From the NCBI RefSeq assembly GCF_003664185.1, contig NZ_RCCS01000005.1, forward strand, positions 434,001-498,000: DNA of 64,000 nucleotides, in the 5' to 3' direction. Source of the DNA: Tenacibaculum discolor. GTDB lineage: Bacteria; Bacteroidota; Bacteroidia; Flavobacteriales; Flavobacteriaceae. Shown here piece after piece: positions 29,818 to 36,513 of the stretch. How positions within the stretch are numbered: the first letter of the stretch is position 1; each line of letters begins with the position of its first letter. The position numbers and the translations under genes are program-made. A model generated the notes under the pieces. That model was not told the DNA's origin and searched no databases. It saw only the letters and a list, made by a program, of their open reading frames with translations.

Positions 29818-30636
29818 CTAAACTATTTTTATCAATTCTTTAAAAAGCGTAATCATTTTTGGTTCTGCTTTTCCAGCAACTTCAATGATTTCGGTAATAT
29901 CTACAGGTTGTAAGTTTTTTGGGTCACACTCATCGGTTAATACCGAAACGGCTGCACACGGAATGTTGAGTTGTTTTGCTACAATTACTTCAGGTACGGT
30001 ACTCATTCCTACCGCATCTACTTCTAAAATTTGTAACATTCTATACTCAGCTCTAGTTTCCAATTGCGGACCTACAACACTTGCATATACTCCTTCTTTC
30101 AGGTCTATGTCGTTAGTTTTAGCAATAGCTTTCATTTGAGTGTTCAATTTTTTTGAATACGGTTCTAACATGTCAGCAAAAATATTCCCAAACTCTTTTG
30201 CTTCTTTAAAGGCTAGGGGAGAACCTCCTTGTAAATTCAAGTGATCTTCCAATAGCATTAGATCTCCTTTTTTATAAGAAAGGTTGATAGCGCCTGCAGC
30301 ATTAGAAACTAACAAAGTTCTAATACCTAATGCGTGCATGGTTCTAATACCATAGGTTACTTCCCATAAATTATATCCTTCATACATATGAAAACGCCCA
30401 GACATAACCACCACTTTTTTACCCGATAGGGTTCCGTAAATTAACTTTCCAGAGTGAAATTCTACAGTTGCTTGTGGAAAGTGCGGAATATCAGCATATG
30501 GTACTTCATGTTCAATGGTTATTTCATCTACTAATTTTCCTAAACCTGTTCCTAAAACAATTCCTATTTCTGGGTTGGTAATTCCTTTATGTTGAAGAAA
30601 TTCTTGTGTTTCTTGTAGTTGTTGTTTTTTTTGCAT
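29818..30636 (-). CDS. purine-nucleoside phosphorylase
   Basis: 272 residues from the ATG at 30636; a further in-frame ATG at 30681 lies inside a repeat element and is rejected. PNP/MTAP family signatures: GIVLGTGLGKLVDEI (phosphate loop), FHSGKLIYG, SGRFHMYEGY, NAAGAINLSYKKGDLM, GPQLETRAEYRML and MSTVPEVIVA. At the purine site the sequence is VLTDECDPKN: Asp235 aligns with the Asp of MTA phosphorylase rather than the Asn of 6-oxopurine-specific PNP, hinting at 6-aminopurine nucleosides. In this cluster it may remove adenine from an arsenic-bearing adenosine (inference). Confidence 0.92.
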   Translation of the reverse strand: MQKKQQLQETQEFLQHKGITNPEIGIVLGTGLGKLVDEITIEHEVPYADIPHFPQATVEFHSGKLIYGTLSGKKVVVMSGRFHMYEGYNLWEVTYGIRTMHALGIRTLLVSNAAGAINLSYKKGDLMLLEDHLNLQGGSPLAFKEAKEFGNIFADMLEPYSKKLNTQMKAIAKTNDIDLKEGVYASVVGPQLETRAEYRMLQILEVDAVGMSTVPEVIVAKQLNIPCAAVSVLTDECDPKNLQPVDITEIIEVAGKAEPKMITLFKELIKIV

Positions 30637-30651
30637 TTTAATATCGTGTTT

Positions 30652-30762
30652 GTCATTGCGAGCCTTTCGACTGTCGCTCAAGATAGACTAAAGCGAAGCA
30701 ATCTTTAAGTTATGACTTCGAGATAGACAGATTACTTCGGTCGTATACTCCCTCGTAATGAC
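30652..30762. repeat. palindromic intergenic element (111 bp)
   Basis: The ends GTCATTGCGAG (30652-30662) and CTCGTAATGAC (30752-30762) are inverted copies with one mismatch. Inner segments GAAGCAATCT (30695-30704) and the complement of GAAGTAATCT (near 30730-30738) continue the symmetry. This GTCATTGCGAG...GAAGCAATCT type is a familiar dispersed non-coding repeat of many bacterial genomes. It fills the gap between the glycosyltransferase and pnp genes. Confidence 0.8.
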
Positions 30763-30764
30763 GG

Positions 30765-31367
30765 TTAGTTTAAAAATTGATTGAATGTTGGGTTGTTTTT
30801 GATGTCGTCAAAAACATCTACATCATTTAAGGTTCCCAACAAATGTACTGATTCGTTTTGTAAATCGTTCAACGTATCTTTTCTAACAGTTGGGGTTCCC
30901 CAGTCTTTATGTTGAAAAATGTTTGCATGAAGTTTTTTCATGCCCAATAGGTAATAACCACCATCTTCTGCAGGACCCATAACAACATCGTTTGAGTTTA
31001 GTTTTTTAAAAGCTTTATTGATGTGTTCGGAAGTTAAATCGGGCAAATCGCTACCAATAATCACTACTTTTTCATATCCAGTAGAAAATGCTTGTTGAAA
31101 GGCATTGTGCATTCGTATACCTAAATCGTTTCCATCTTGCAGGTGCTTTTGATATACTGAAGCATCCCAAATATCATTTTCACGAACTTTTACTGAGTAG
31201 TACACAGCTTTGTCGCAAGATAAATTTTGGGTGACTTGTTTAGTGTGTTCTAATAAGAATTTATAAATATCTAACGCAGCTTTGTCTCCAATTGTTTTAG
31301 CTAAACGTGTTTTTACCTTACCTAATTCAGGGTTTCTGGTAAAGATTAATAATAAGTTTTTACTCAT
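30765..31367 (-). CDS. TIGR04282 family arsenosugar-biosynthesis glycosyltransferase
   Basis: 200 residues from the ATG at 31367; the longer frame to 31418 would run deep into the rhodanese gene. The N-terminus LLLIFTRNPELGKVKTRLA is the nucleotide-binding loop of this GT-A/MobA-like family, with IGSDLPDL and VVMGPAEDGGYYLLG as the central metal and substrate motifs. The family is named for its co-occurrence with ArsM and ArsS; its exact reaction is not proven. Its start overlaps the rhodanese stop by 8 bp, so translation is coupled. Confidence 0.92.
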   Translation of the reverse strand: MSKNLLLIFTRNPELGKVKTRLAKTIGDKAALDIYKFLLEHTKQVTQNLSCDKAVYYSVKVRENDIWDASVYQKHLQDGNDLGIRMHNAFQQAFSTGYEKVVIIGSDLPDLTSEHINKAFKKLNSNDVVMGPAEDGGYYLLGMKKLHANIFQHKDWGTPTVRKDTLNDLQNESVHLLGTLNDVDVFDDIKNNPTFNQFLN

Positions 31368-31851
31368 AAACCTTTTCTCCTTTATGTAACCATTTGCTCC
31401 ATTCTTTATTGAAGGCATGGATTTTTTCTGTAGGATTGTTTTGTAGATTAACGGTTATGTTTCCTTGGTTTTTCCATTCAAAAATGCCACCATATAGGTT
31501 AAAAATGTTGGTAAAACCTTCTTTCTGTAACTTTTCGGCAATGTCTTCTGAACGAATTCCTAAAGAGCAATACACCACAATTTTGGTGTTTTTGTTCTTA
31601 GGAAGTTTTACTAAGGTATTTTCTAGGTTGAAAAAATCATAGCCAACACACATCGCGTTTTTAAGATGACTAACTTCAAATTCTTTGGGTTCTCTAGCAT
31701 CTAATAAAACAACTTCCTTTTCTTTTTGTAGTTCACTAATAGATATATAGGGAACACTTTCAGTATTATATTTTTTCAATAATTGATGTAGGTTCTTTTG
31801 AGAAAAAGAATTTACGGATATTAAAAAGATGAGAAAGATGAGGTTCTTCAT
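31360..31851 (-). CDS. secreted rhodanese-like protein
   Basis: 163 residues. A signal peptide covers about residues 1-17 (LIFLIFLISVNSFSQ). A single rhodanese domain follows: ISISELQKEKEVVLLDARE, then the active-site loop CSLGIRS with Cys95, and GGIFEWKNQG. It should carry or transfer persulfide sulfur, or sense oxidants or metalloids, in the periplasm. The C-terminal ~30 residues lie outside the domain. It overlaps the TIGR04282 gene by 8 bp and lies where other cluster versions may carry the TIGR04283 glycosyltransferase, which is not in this window. Confidence 0.9.
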   Translation of the reverse strand: MKNLIFLIFLISVNSFSQKNLHQLLKKYNTESVPYISISELQKEKEVVLLDAREPKEFEVSHLKNAMCVGYDFFNLENTLVKLPKNKNTKIVVYCSLGIRSEDIAEKLQKEGFTNIFNLYGGIFEWKNQGNITVNLQNNPTEKIHAFNKEWSKWLHKGEKVYE

Positions 31852-31901
31852 GTTTAAAGATATTCAATGGTGTTTGATGAAATCTATAGAGAATTAAAGT
31901 G

Positions 31902-31957
31902 ATTACATCTCGATACAATTTTTCTTCTAAAATATTAGAAAAATCACTCGATGTGAC
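31902..31957. repeat. imperfect palindromic repeat between arsS and rhodanese genes
   Basis: Arms ATTACATCTCGATAC...TTTTTCTTCTA and the complement GTCACATCGAGTG...TTTTTCTAA face each other around AAATA. The element resembles the CACATCGAGTG-type intergenic palindromes seen in flavobacterial genomes (recalled, not searched). Confidence 0.65.
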
Positions 31958-31996
31958 ACTATTTTACATTACTACATTTTTTATTAATTCATTAAA

Positions 31997-33052
31997 CTAT
32001 GCTACTGTACCTTGACAACTACTTCCTGCACCAGCGGTACAACCATAACAGTGTTGATTGATAATAATATTCCTGTTTTGTAACAATGCTTCGTTATATT
32101 CAGAAATGTGCTGTGATTTGCTTGCTACTTTCAGATTTAACATTTGATTGAAATCGCAATCATATAAATATCCGTCCCAACTTACCGATAGTGTATTGGT
32201 ACACATGACATTTTCTACAGCCATTGGATTATAGGCTTCTACTAATGAATACATATAGTCTTCATAATTTTCAGAAGCAATTAAGTAATCTAAAAATCGA
32301 CTGATAGGTAAATTAGTAATGGCAAATAAACTGTTGAATGAGATTCCGAAATCTTCATCTAAGGCTTTTTTAAAATCGTTTTCTAAGGCAACCTGATCTC
32401 CTGGTAAGAAAGCTCCTGACGGATTGTAGACTAAATCTAGTTGTAAACCAGTTCCTTCAATTCCATAACCCACAGCATTTAGCATTTTTAAAGCTTCTAT
32501 TGATTTATCAAAAACACCATCACCACGTTGTTTGTCAGTTTTTCCACGAGTCCAATGTGGCATAGAAGAAACCACATGTACGTTATGTTTTTTGAAGAAT
32601 TCAGGTAAGTCGTGATATTTTTTATTCGCTCTGATGATTGTTAAGTTAGAGCGTACGATAAAATCTTTAATTCCTGCTTTAGATGCTTCTTCTACAAACC
32701 AACGAAAACTTGGATTCATTTCTGGTGCACCACCCGTTAAATCTAACGTGTGTGCTCCTGTTGTTCGAATCACTTCTAAACATTGCTCCATAGTTTCTTT
32801 GGTCATGATTTCTTTTCGATCAGGACCTGCATCTACATGACAATGTGCACAAACTTGATTACACATGTATCCTAAATTAATTTGAAGAATTTCTAATTTT
32901 TTAGGACGTAATGGAAACTGATTGGTTTCTTTTATTTTTTTGGCAAACGTAGGTAGTTCGCCATCAGCAAAAACTCCGTTTGATAAGATTTCAAGCTGGC
33001 GTTGCGTGTTTGCTAAATCGTTGTTTCTAGATTTTAAAGATTTTTTCATCAT
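31997..33052 (-). CDS. arsS: arsenosugar-biosynthesis radical SAM protein ArsS
   Basis: 351 residues. The radical SAM cluster motif is GYMCNQVCAHCHVDAGPDRK (Cys64, Cys68, Cys71). DLTGGAPEMNP supplies the SAM-binding GGxP-like segment. The C-terminus has the signature CYGCTAGAGSSCQG (Cys335, Cys338, Cys346) of the ArsS family, where some homologues use selenocysteine; here all are Cys codons. It is thought to join a 5'-deoxyadenosyl group to dimethylarsenic. The leader is odd: three hairpins lie upstream, and AGGAAGG directly abuts the ATG. Confidence 0.95.
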   Translation of the reverse strand: MMKKSLKSRNNDLANTQRQLEILSNGVFADGELPTFAKKIKETNQFPLRPKKLEILQINLGYMCNQVCAHCHVDAGPDRKEIMTKETMEQCLEVIRTTGAHTLDLTGGAPEMNPSFRWFVEEASKAGIKDFIVRSNLTIIRANKKYHDLPEFFKKHNVHVVSSMPHWTRGKTDKQRGDGVFDKSIEALKMLNAVGYGIEGTGLQLDLVYNPSGAFLPGDQVALENDFKKALDEDFGISFNSLFAITNLPISRFLDYLIASENYEDYMYSLVEAYNPMAVENVMCTNTLSVSWDGYLYDCDFNQMLNLKVASKSQHISEYNEALLQNRNIIINQHCYGCTAGAGSSCQGTVA

Positions 33053-33063
33053 CCTTCCTATAA

Positions 33064-33162
33064 AGCTGAATTTATTTCAGCTGCTCATTTCTATTGTTTT
33101 AATAATGAGATCCCATCAAAAGTTGGGATAAGCGATTTACACAATTTTGAAAATCAAAATTG
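33064..33162 (-). promoter_or_regulatory. three successive hairpins in the arsS leader
   Basis: Between the peroxidase-like stop and the arsS start: CAATTTTGA/TCAAAATTG (33142-33150 with 33154-33162), ATCCCA/TGGGAT (33110-33115 with 33124-33129), and AGCTGAA/TTCAGCT (33064-33070 with 33076-33082). None has a terminator-grade T-run downstream. They could form a leader control element or be remnants of repeats. Confidence 0.4.
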
Positions 33163-33171
33163 GTTCTCTGC

Positions 33172-33507
33172 TTACATTTCTAATTTATTGACTTTGTTCA
33201 TCATTTGAACTCCGTGTACTAAGGTTGCTCCGCTTTTAATGGCAGCTCCTACATGAATGGCTTCCATCATTTCGTCTTTGGTAATTCCGCGTTGTAATCC
33301 GTCTTTAGTATAAGCATCAATACAATAAGGACATTGTTCAGTATGTGCAACAGCCAAAGCAATTAAGCTTTTTTCACGTGCGGTTAAAGCACCTTCTTCA
33401 AAAACTTTTCCGTAATAATCAAAGAATTTGTTTCCTAATTCTTCGCTCCATTCTGTTATTTTACCAAACTTACGTAAGTCGGCAGGGTCGTAATATGTTT
33501 TAGACAT
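33172..33507 (-). CDS. arsenosugar-biosynthesis-associated peroxidase-like protein
   Basis: 111 residues of the carboxymuconolactone decarboxylase/AhpD fold. The reactive CxxC is in HTEQCPYCIDAYTK (Cys59, Cys62) with His55 nearby, the AhpD-type proton relay. No signal peptide. Proteins of this subgroup travel with ArsM/ArsS genes. A reductase or peroxidase role towards arsenic species is inferred from fold and context only. It is 119 bp upstream of arsS. Confidence 0.9.
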   Translation of the reverse strand: MSKTYYDPADLRKFGKITEWSEELGNKFFDYYGKVFEEGALTAREKSLIALAVAHTEQCPYCIDAYTKDGLQRGITKDEMMEAIHVGAAIKSGATLVHGVQMMNKVNKLEM

Positions 33508-33529
33508 GTTTTTTATTTTTAGTAAACTA

Positions 33530-33620
33530 CCTCAGAGCAAGGACACGAGGCATTTATTAATACTGACTTTAATTTCGAGGCAAGCTTCTAGGATGTTTTA
33601 CCCTTTGGCGGTGCCAATAA
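33530..33620. repeat. possible intergenic palindromic region
   Basis: Between the DUF547 and peroxidase-like genes lie CCTCAGAGCAAGGACACGAGG (inverted CCTC/GAGG ends), TTCGAGGCAAGCTT, and a tight hairpin TTGGC-GGT-GCCAA (33605-33617). This looks like the dispersed-repeat class found elsewhere in the cluster, but I cannot show other copies. Confidence 0.35.
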
Positions 33621-33648
33621 AAAGTAAAAATACCAAATTGTAGAGATA

Positions 33649-34356
33649 CTACCTTCCATTTAAAGACCAGTTATATTCTAAATAGCCAATCTTAGCTTTT
33701 TTATTGATTTTTACATTTGAATATTTATTCAGGAAGTCTATTAAATCACCTTTTTTAGTAAAGTCTCCATTGAACCATTCGAATATTTTAGAGAGCTGCA
33801 CCTTGTTTTCGGAAATTTTATTCCTAGAAGGGTCATTCACAAAATTTTGCATTAATACTCCTGTTTTTGTCTCGTAATTATCTTCTGTAAAAGCATAGTT
33901 TGCTAATTTAGGGCAAGACTTTGAAGCACAGTTTACAGCGACATGAATTTTAGGGTCGTTATATTTTTTGCGAAGTATTTCGTGTTCTATTTGATTTAGG
34001 GTATATGTTGTACCGCCAACTTTAGCAAAAGGGATATTCCAAGCATCTTTTCCTTTCTTTTTTATGTTCATGATGCTTTTTAATGGGTAGTTGTCTAAAA
34101 TCAATTGAATAGTATAAGCATTATAAGTGTTAGCCCAAAAGGCTTTGACTTTAGCAGTTGACCAAGATTTTTGAGGTTTTGTTACAGCTAAATAATTTAA
34201 ATAGGTTTGAAGTTGTGCTTCGTCTGCTTTAAAACCTTTATAATTTACATTTCCATTGGAGTCTACATGTTTTTTTAAAAGTGTGTCAAAAGCACTAGTT
34301 TGTGCAGTAGTGTGTAAGAAAAAAGTAAGACTAAAAAGTAAAAATATCTTTCGCAT
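33649..34356 (-). CDS. DUF547 domain-containing secreted protein
   Basis: 235 residues from the ATG at 34356, which begins a good signal peptide (KIFLLFSLTFFLHTTAQ); an upstream in-frame ATG at 34398 is not supported. The DUF547 core is recognisable: KAFWANTYNAYTIQLIL, NLxxxEHxILR-like NQIEHEILRKKYNDPKIHVAVNC (written here in part), and CASKSCPKL with a paired Cys motif. The fold resembles papain-like or transglutaminase-like proteins, with Cys and His positions that may be functional. Role unknown. It heads the cluster in the direction of transcription. Confidence 0.85.
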   Translation of the reverse strand: MRKIFLLFSLTFFLHTTAQTSAFDTLLKKHVDSNGNVNYKGFKADEAQLQTYLNYLAVTKPQKSWSTAKVKAFWANTYNAYTIQLILDNYPLKSIMNIKKKGKDAWNIPFAKVGGTTYTLNQIEHEILRKKYNDPKIHVAVNCASKSCPKLANYAFTEDNYETKTGVLMQNFVNDPSRNKISENKVQLSKIFEWFNGDFTKKGDLIDFLNKYSNVKINKKAKIGYLEYNWSLNGR

Positions 34357-34431
34357 GATGTCGATTTTGAAGTTTAGACGTGTGTATGAAAGATACATTA
34401 CAAAGAATATTTCTAAAAGTTTAGATACAAA

Positions 34432-34463
34432 AAAAGCCTTAACAAATAAATGTTAAGGCTTTT
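34432..34463 (-). terminator. terminator after the tRNA genes
   Basis: A perfect 12-bp stem (34432-34443 with 34452-34463, AAAAGCCTTAAC/GTTAAGGCTTTT), 8-base loop, with a T-run for leftward transcripts. It separates the tRNA operon from the DUF547 gene. Confidence 0.85.
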
Positions 34464-34464
34464 G

Positions 34465-34550
34465 TACTGAAGGCGGGACTTGAACCCGCACGGGCATTAC
34501 GGCCCATTGGATTTTAAGTCCAACGTGTCTACCAATTCCACCACTTCAGC
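34465..34550 (-). tRNA. tRNA-Leu (anticodon TAA)
   Basis: 86 nt. Acceptor 5' GCTGAAG pairs with CTTCAGT (G-U at the first pair), discriminator A. The anticodon loop reads CTTAAAA within TTGGA/TCCAA stems, giving TAA. The long class II variable arm reads GGGC...GCCC, and the T arm has GTTCAAG. It is the last gene of a Gly-Leu-Leu operon. It is identical to the copy at 34617 except for one compensated base pair in the variable arm. Confidence 0.96.
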
Positions 34551-34584
34551 GTATGTGCTTTATTAATGACTACTTTTTTAAAAT

Positions 34585-34612
34585 GAAACCTCACTCATAC
34601 AAGTGAGGTTTC
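34585..34612 (-). terminator. hairpin between the two tRNA-Leu genes
   Basis: An 11-bp perfect stem (34585-34595 with 34602-34612, GAAACCTCACT/AGTGAGGTTTC), 6-base loop, with ATTTT on the leftward side. It may be a terminator or attenuator, or an RNase processing site. Confidence 0.6.
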
Positions 34613-34616
34613 TTGG

Positions 34617-34702
34617 TACTGAAGGCGGGACTTGAACCCGCACGAGCATTACGGCTCATTGGATTTTAAGTCCAACGTGTCTACCAATTCCACCACTTCA
34701 GC
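34617..34702 (-). tRNA. tRNA-Leu (anticodon TAA), second copy
   Basis: 86 nt with the same acceptor, anticodon (TAA) and T arm as the copy 152 bp away. The variable arm reads GAGC...GCTC instead of GGGC...GCCC, so the pair is kept by two matched changes. It lies between tRNA-Gly and the other tRNA-Leu. Confidence 0.96.
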
Positions 34703-34725
34703 ATACTCTTTTATAAAAAGGCTTG

Positions 34726-34797
34726 AGCGAAAGACGGGATTTGAACCCGCGACCCTCACCTTGGCAAGGTGATGCTCTACCCCTGAGCTACTTTCGC
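34726..34797 (-). tRNA. tRNA-Gly (anticodon GCC)
   Basis: 72 nt. Acceptor GCGAAAG/CTTTCGC with discriminator T, as usual for bacterial tRNA-Gly. D arm TAGCTCAGGGGTAGAGC, anticodon stem CACCT/AGGTG with loop TGCCA centre GCC, T arm GGGTTCAAATCCC. CCA is not encoded. It is first in the leftward tRNA operon, about 50 bp after its promoter. Confidence 0.97.
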
Positions 34798-34845
34798 GTA
34801 GTCATTTTTTATTTTAATGAACGTGCATTACTGCGAATGCGGGTG

Positions 34846-34874
34846 CAAATATAACACCATTTTTTTAATTACAA
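34846..34874 (-). promoter_or_regulatory. full flavobacterial promoter of the tRNA operon
   Basis: On the minus strand, a TTG (-33; positions 34872-34874, in CTTTG) is followed after exactly 18 bp by TATATTTG (-7; 34846-34853). This is one of the two complete TTG-N18-TAnnTTTG promoters noticed in the window. Confidence 0.75.
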
Positions 34875-34940
34875 AGCAGTTTTTAATTTTTTTCAATTTT
34901 AATTCCAATAAAAATTTATGGTGGTTCAATAAGAATGGAA

Positions 34941-34948
34941 TATCTTTG
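34941..34948 (+). promoter_or_regulatory. -7 box for the cytochrome oxidase assembly genes
   Basis: TATCTTTG matches TAnnTTTG. It lies inside the longest in-frame extension of the heme O synthase gene (ATG at 34935), so that ATG cannot be the start if this promoter is used; the GTG at 34971 is preferred. Confidence 0.55.
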
Positions 34949-34970
34949 CAGAAATTTTTTAAAATTAGAA

Positions 34971-35873
34971 GTGGATTCTGTTTCATCTGTACATACTAAA
35001 ACTTCCATAAAATCAATAGTTAAAGACTTTAAACAGTTAACGAAAGTTGGGTTGTCAATTAGTGTGGTCTTTACTTCTGTTACAGGATATTTATTAGGAG
35101 CAGAATCGATTAATTATACTACAATAGTTTTATTAGCTTTAGGAGGTTACTTAATGGTTGGAGCATCAAATGCTTTTAATCAAGTAATAGAAAAGGATAT
35201 TGACGCTGTAATGCAACGCACAAAAAACCGTCCGTTACCTTCAGGAAGAATGTCTACAACTACAGCATTAATCATTGCTACTATTTTTACTATTGCTGGT
35301 ATAGCTATACTATATGCGATTAACCCGAAATGTGCTTTGTTTGGAGCGATTTCTATTTTTTTATATACGAGTGCTTACACACCCTTAAAAGCTGTAACAC
35401 CTTTAGCTGTTTTTGTAGGAGCAATTCCTGGTGCTATTCCTTTTATGTTAGGTTGGGTAGCTGCAACAGGTAAATTTGGTATTGAAGCAGGATTCTTATT
35501 TATGATTCAGTTTTTTTGGCAATTTCCACACTTTTGGGCTATAGGTTGGTTGCAGTTTGAAGAGTATAATAAGGCAGGATTGCACATGCTTCCTATGGAT
35601 AAAAAAGACAAAGGAGCTGTTGTTCAGATTATCTTTTATACATGTATTATGATTTTAATGTCAATAGCACCTGTGTTAAAAGTAACTGGGAACTTTTATA
35701 TATATCCATTAACTGCAGTTGTTATTTTATTATTAGGGTTGTTAATGTTGTATTATGCAATTCAATTATATAAAACAGAAAAAAACACTGATGCAAGAAA
35801 GCTAATGCTGGCAAGTGTTTTTTATATTACAATAGTACCCATAATATATGTGGTAGATAAATTTTTACACTAA
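34971..35873 (+). CDS. ctaB: protoheme IX farnesyltransferase (heme O synthase)
   Basis: 300 residues from a GTG at 34971; the ATG at 34935 overlaps the promoter -7 box. The UbiA-family prenyltransferase has about eight to nine helices, the first Asp-rich motif NAFNQVIEKDIDAVMQRTKNRP and a second segment with LQFEEYNKAGLHMLP. It farnesylates heme B to heme O for heme-copper oxidases. It leads a rightward group of oxidase and assembly genes, its stop overlapping the next start (TAATG). Confidence 0.93.
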   Translation: MDSVSSVHTKTSIKSIVKDFKQLTKVGLSISVVFTSVTGYLLGAESINYTTIVLLALGGYLMVGASNAFNQVIEKDIDAVMQRTKNRPLPSGRMSTTTALIIATIFTIAGIAILYAINPKCALFGAISIFLYTSAYTPLKAVTPLAVFVGAIPGAIPFMLGWVAATGKFGIEAGFLFMIQFFWQFPHFWAIGWLQFEEYNKAGLHMLPMDKKDKGAVVQIIFYTCIMILMSIAPVLKVTGNFYIYPLTAVVILLLGLLMLYYAIQLYKTEKNTDARKLMLASVFYITIVPIIYVVDKFLH

Positions 35874-36457
35874 TGAGTGAACAAACGTTACAAGAAGAAT
35901 TAAAAGTAGCAAAACGTAAATCGGCAAAACCAATGTTATGGATTTCCATGATTAGCATGGTGATGTTTTTTGCAGGGTTAACAAGTGCTTATGTAGTTAG
36001 TATGAATCGTGAAGATTGGGTAACGTTTGATTTACCCCAAGCGTTTTATATTAGTACGGTATTAATAGTGTTGAGTAGTATAACATTGTTCTTTTCTCAA
36101 AAATTATTAAAAAAGGATAATATACAAGCTTCGTTTACTTTATTACTAATAACTTTAGTCTTAGGTTTAGGTTTTGTATGGTATCAATATGTAGGCTTTA
36201 ATGAGTTAAAAGCTGTAGGACTTTATTTTACAGGACCTGAAAGTACGGTGTCTACATCGTTTATTATAGGAATTACATTTATGCATATTTTACACCTATT
36301 AGCAGGTGTAATAGTGCTTTTAGTCGTTATTTATAATCATTTTAAAAAGAAGTATTCTTCAGCCGATATGCTTGGGTTTGAACTCGGTGCAATCTTTTGG
36401 CATTTCGTTGATGTACTGTGGATTTATCTATTTTTCTTTTTCTATTTTATTAGATGA
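35873..36457 (+). CDS. cytochrome c oxidase subunit III (short form)
   Basis: 194 residues with five predicted helices. It has the COX III features MISMVMFFAGLTSAYV in the first helix, FIIGITFMHILHLLAGV, and the terminal GAIFWHFVDVLWIYLFFFFYF, where the His-Phe-Val-Asp-x-x-Trp motif is diagnostic. Coupled to ctaB by a one-base stop/start overlap. A second, longer COX III follows, so the oxidase may carry two subunit III proteins, as seen in other Bacteroidota oxidase loci. Confidence 0.93.
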   Translation: MSEQTLQEELKVAKRKSAKPMLWISMISMVMFFAGLTSAYVVSMNREDWVTFDLPQAFYISTVLIVLSSITLFFSQKLLKKDNIQASFTLLLITLVLGLGFVWYQYVGFNELKAVGLYFTGPESTVSTSFIIGITFMHILHLLAGVIVLLVVIYNHFKKKYSSADMLGFELGAIFWHFVDVLWIYLFFFFYFIR

Positions 36458-36468
36458 TGAAAAATGCG

Positions 36469-36476
36469 TAATTTTG
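36469..36476 (+). promoter_or_regulatory. -7 box before the long COX III gene
   Basis: TAATTTTG matches TAnnTTTG, 37 bp before the ATG at 36514; suggests an internal promoter. Confidence 0.55.
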
Positions 36477-36513
36477 GCGCACTGATTTAACAAAAATTAA
36501 CAATAAGAGATTT

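Noticed and set aside
34465..34797. tRNA cluster as a genomic-island attachment site
   Set aside because: The accessory cluster lies next to the tRNAs, but I see no integrase gene and no direct repeat of a tRNA 3' end on the far side.
34817..34999. 60-codon ORF over the tRNA/ctaB promoter region
   Set aside because: It overlaps both divergent promoters and another frame of ctaB; composition is Asn/Phe-rich noise.
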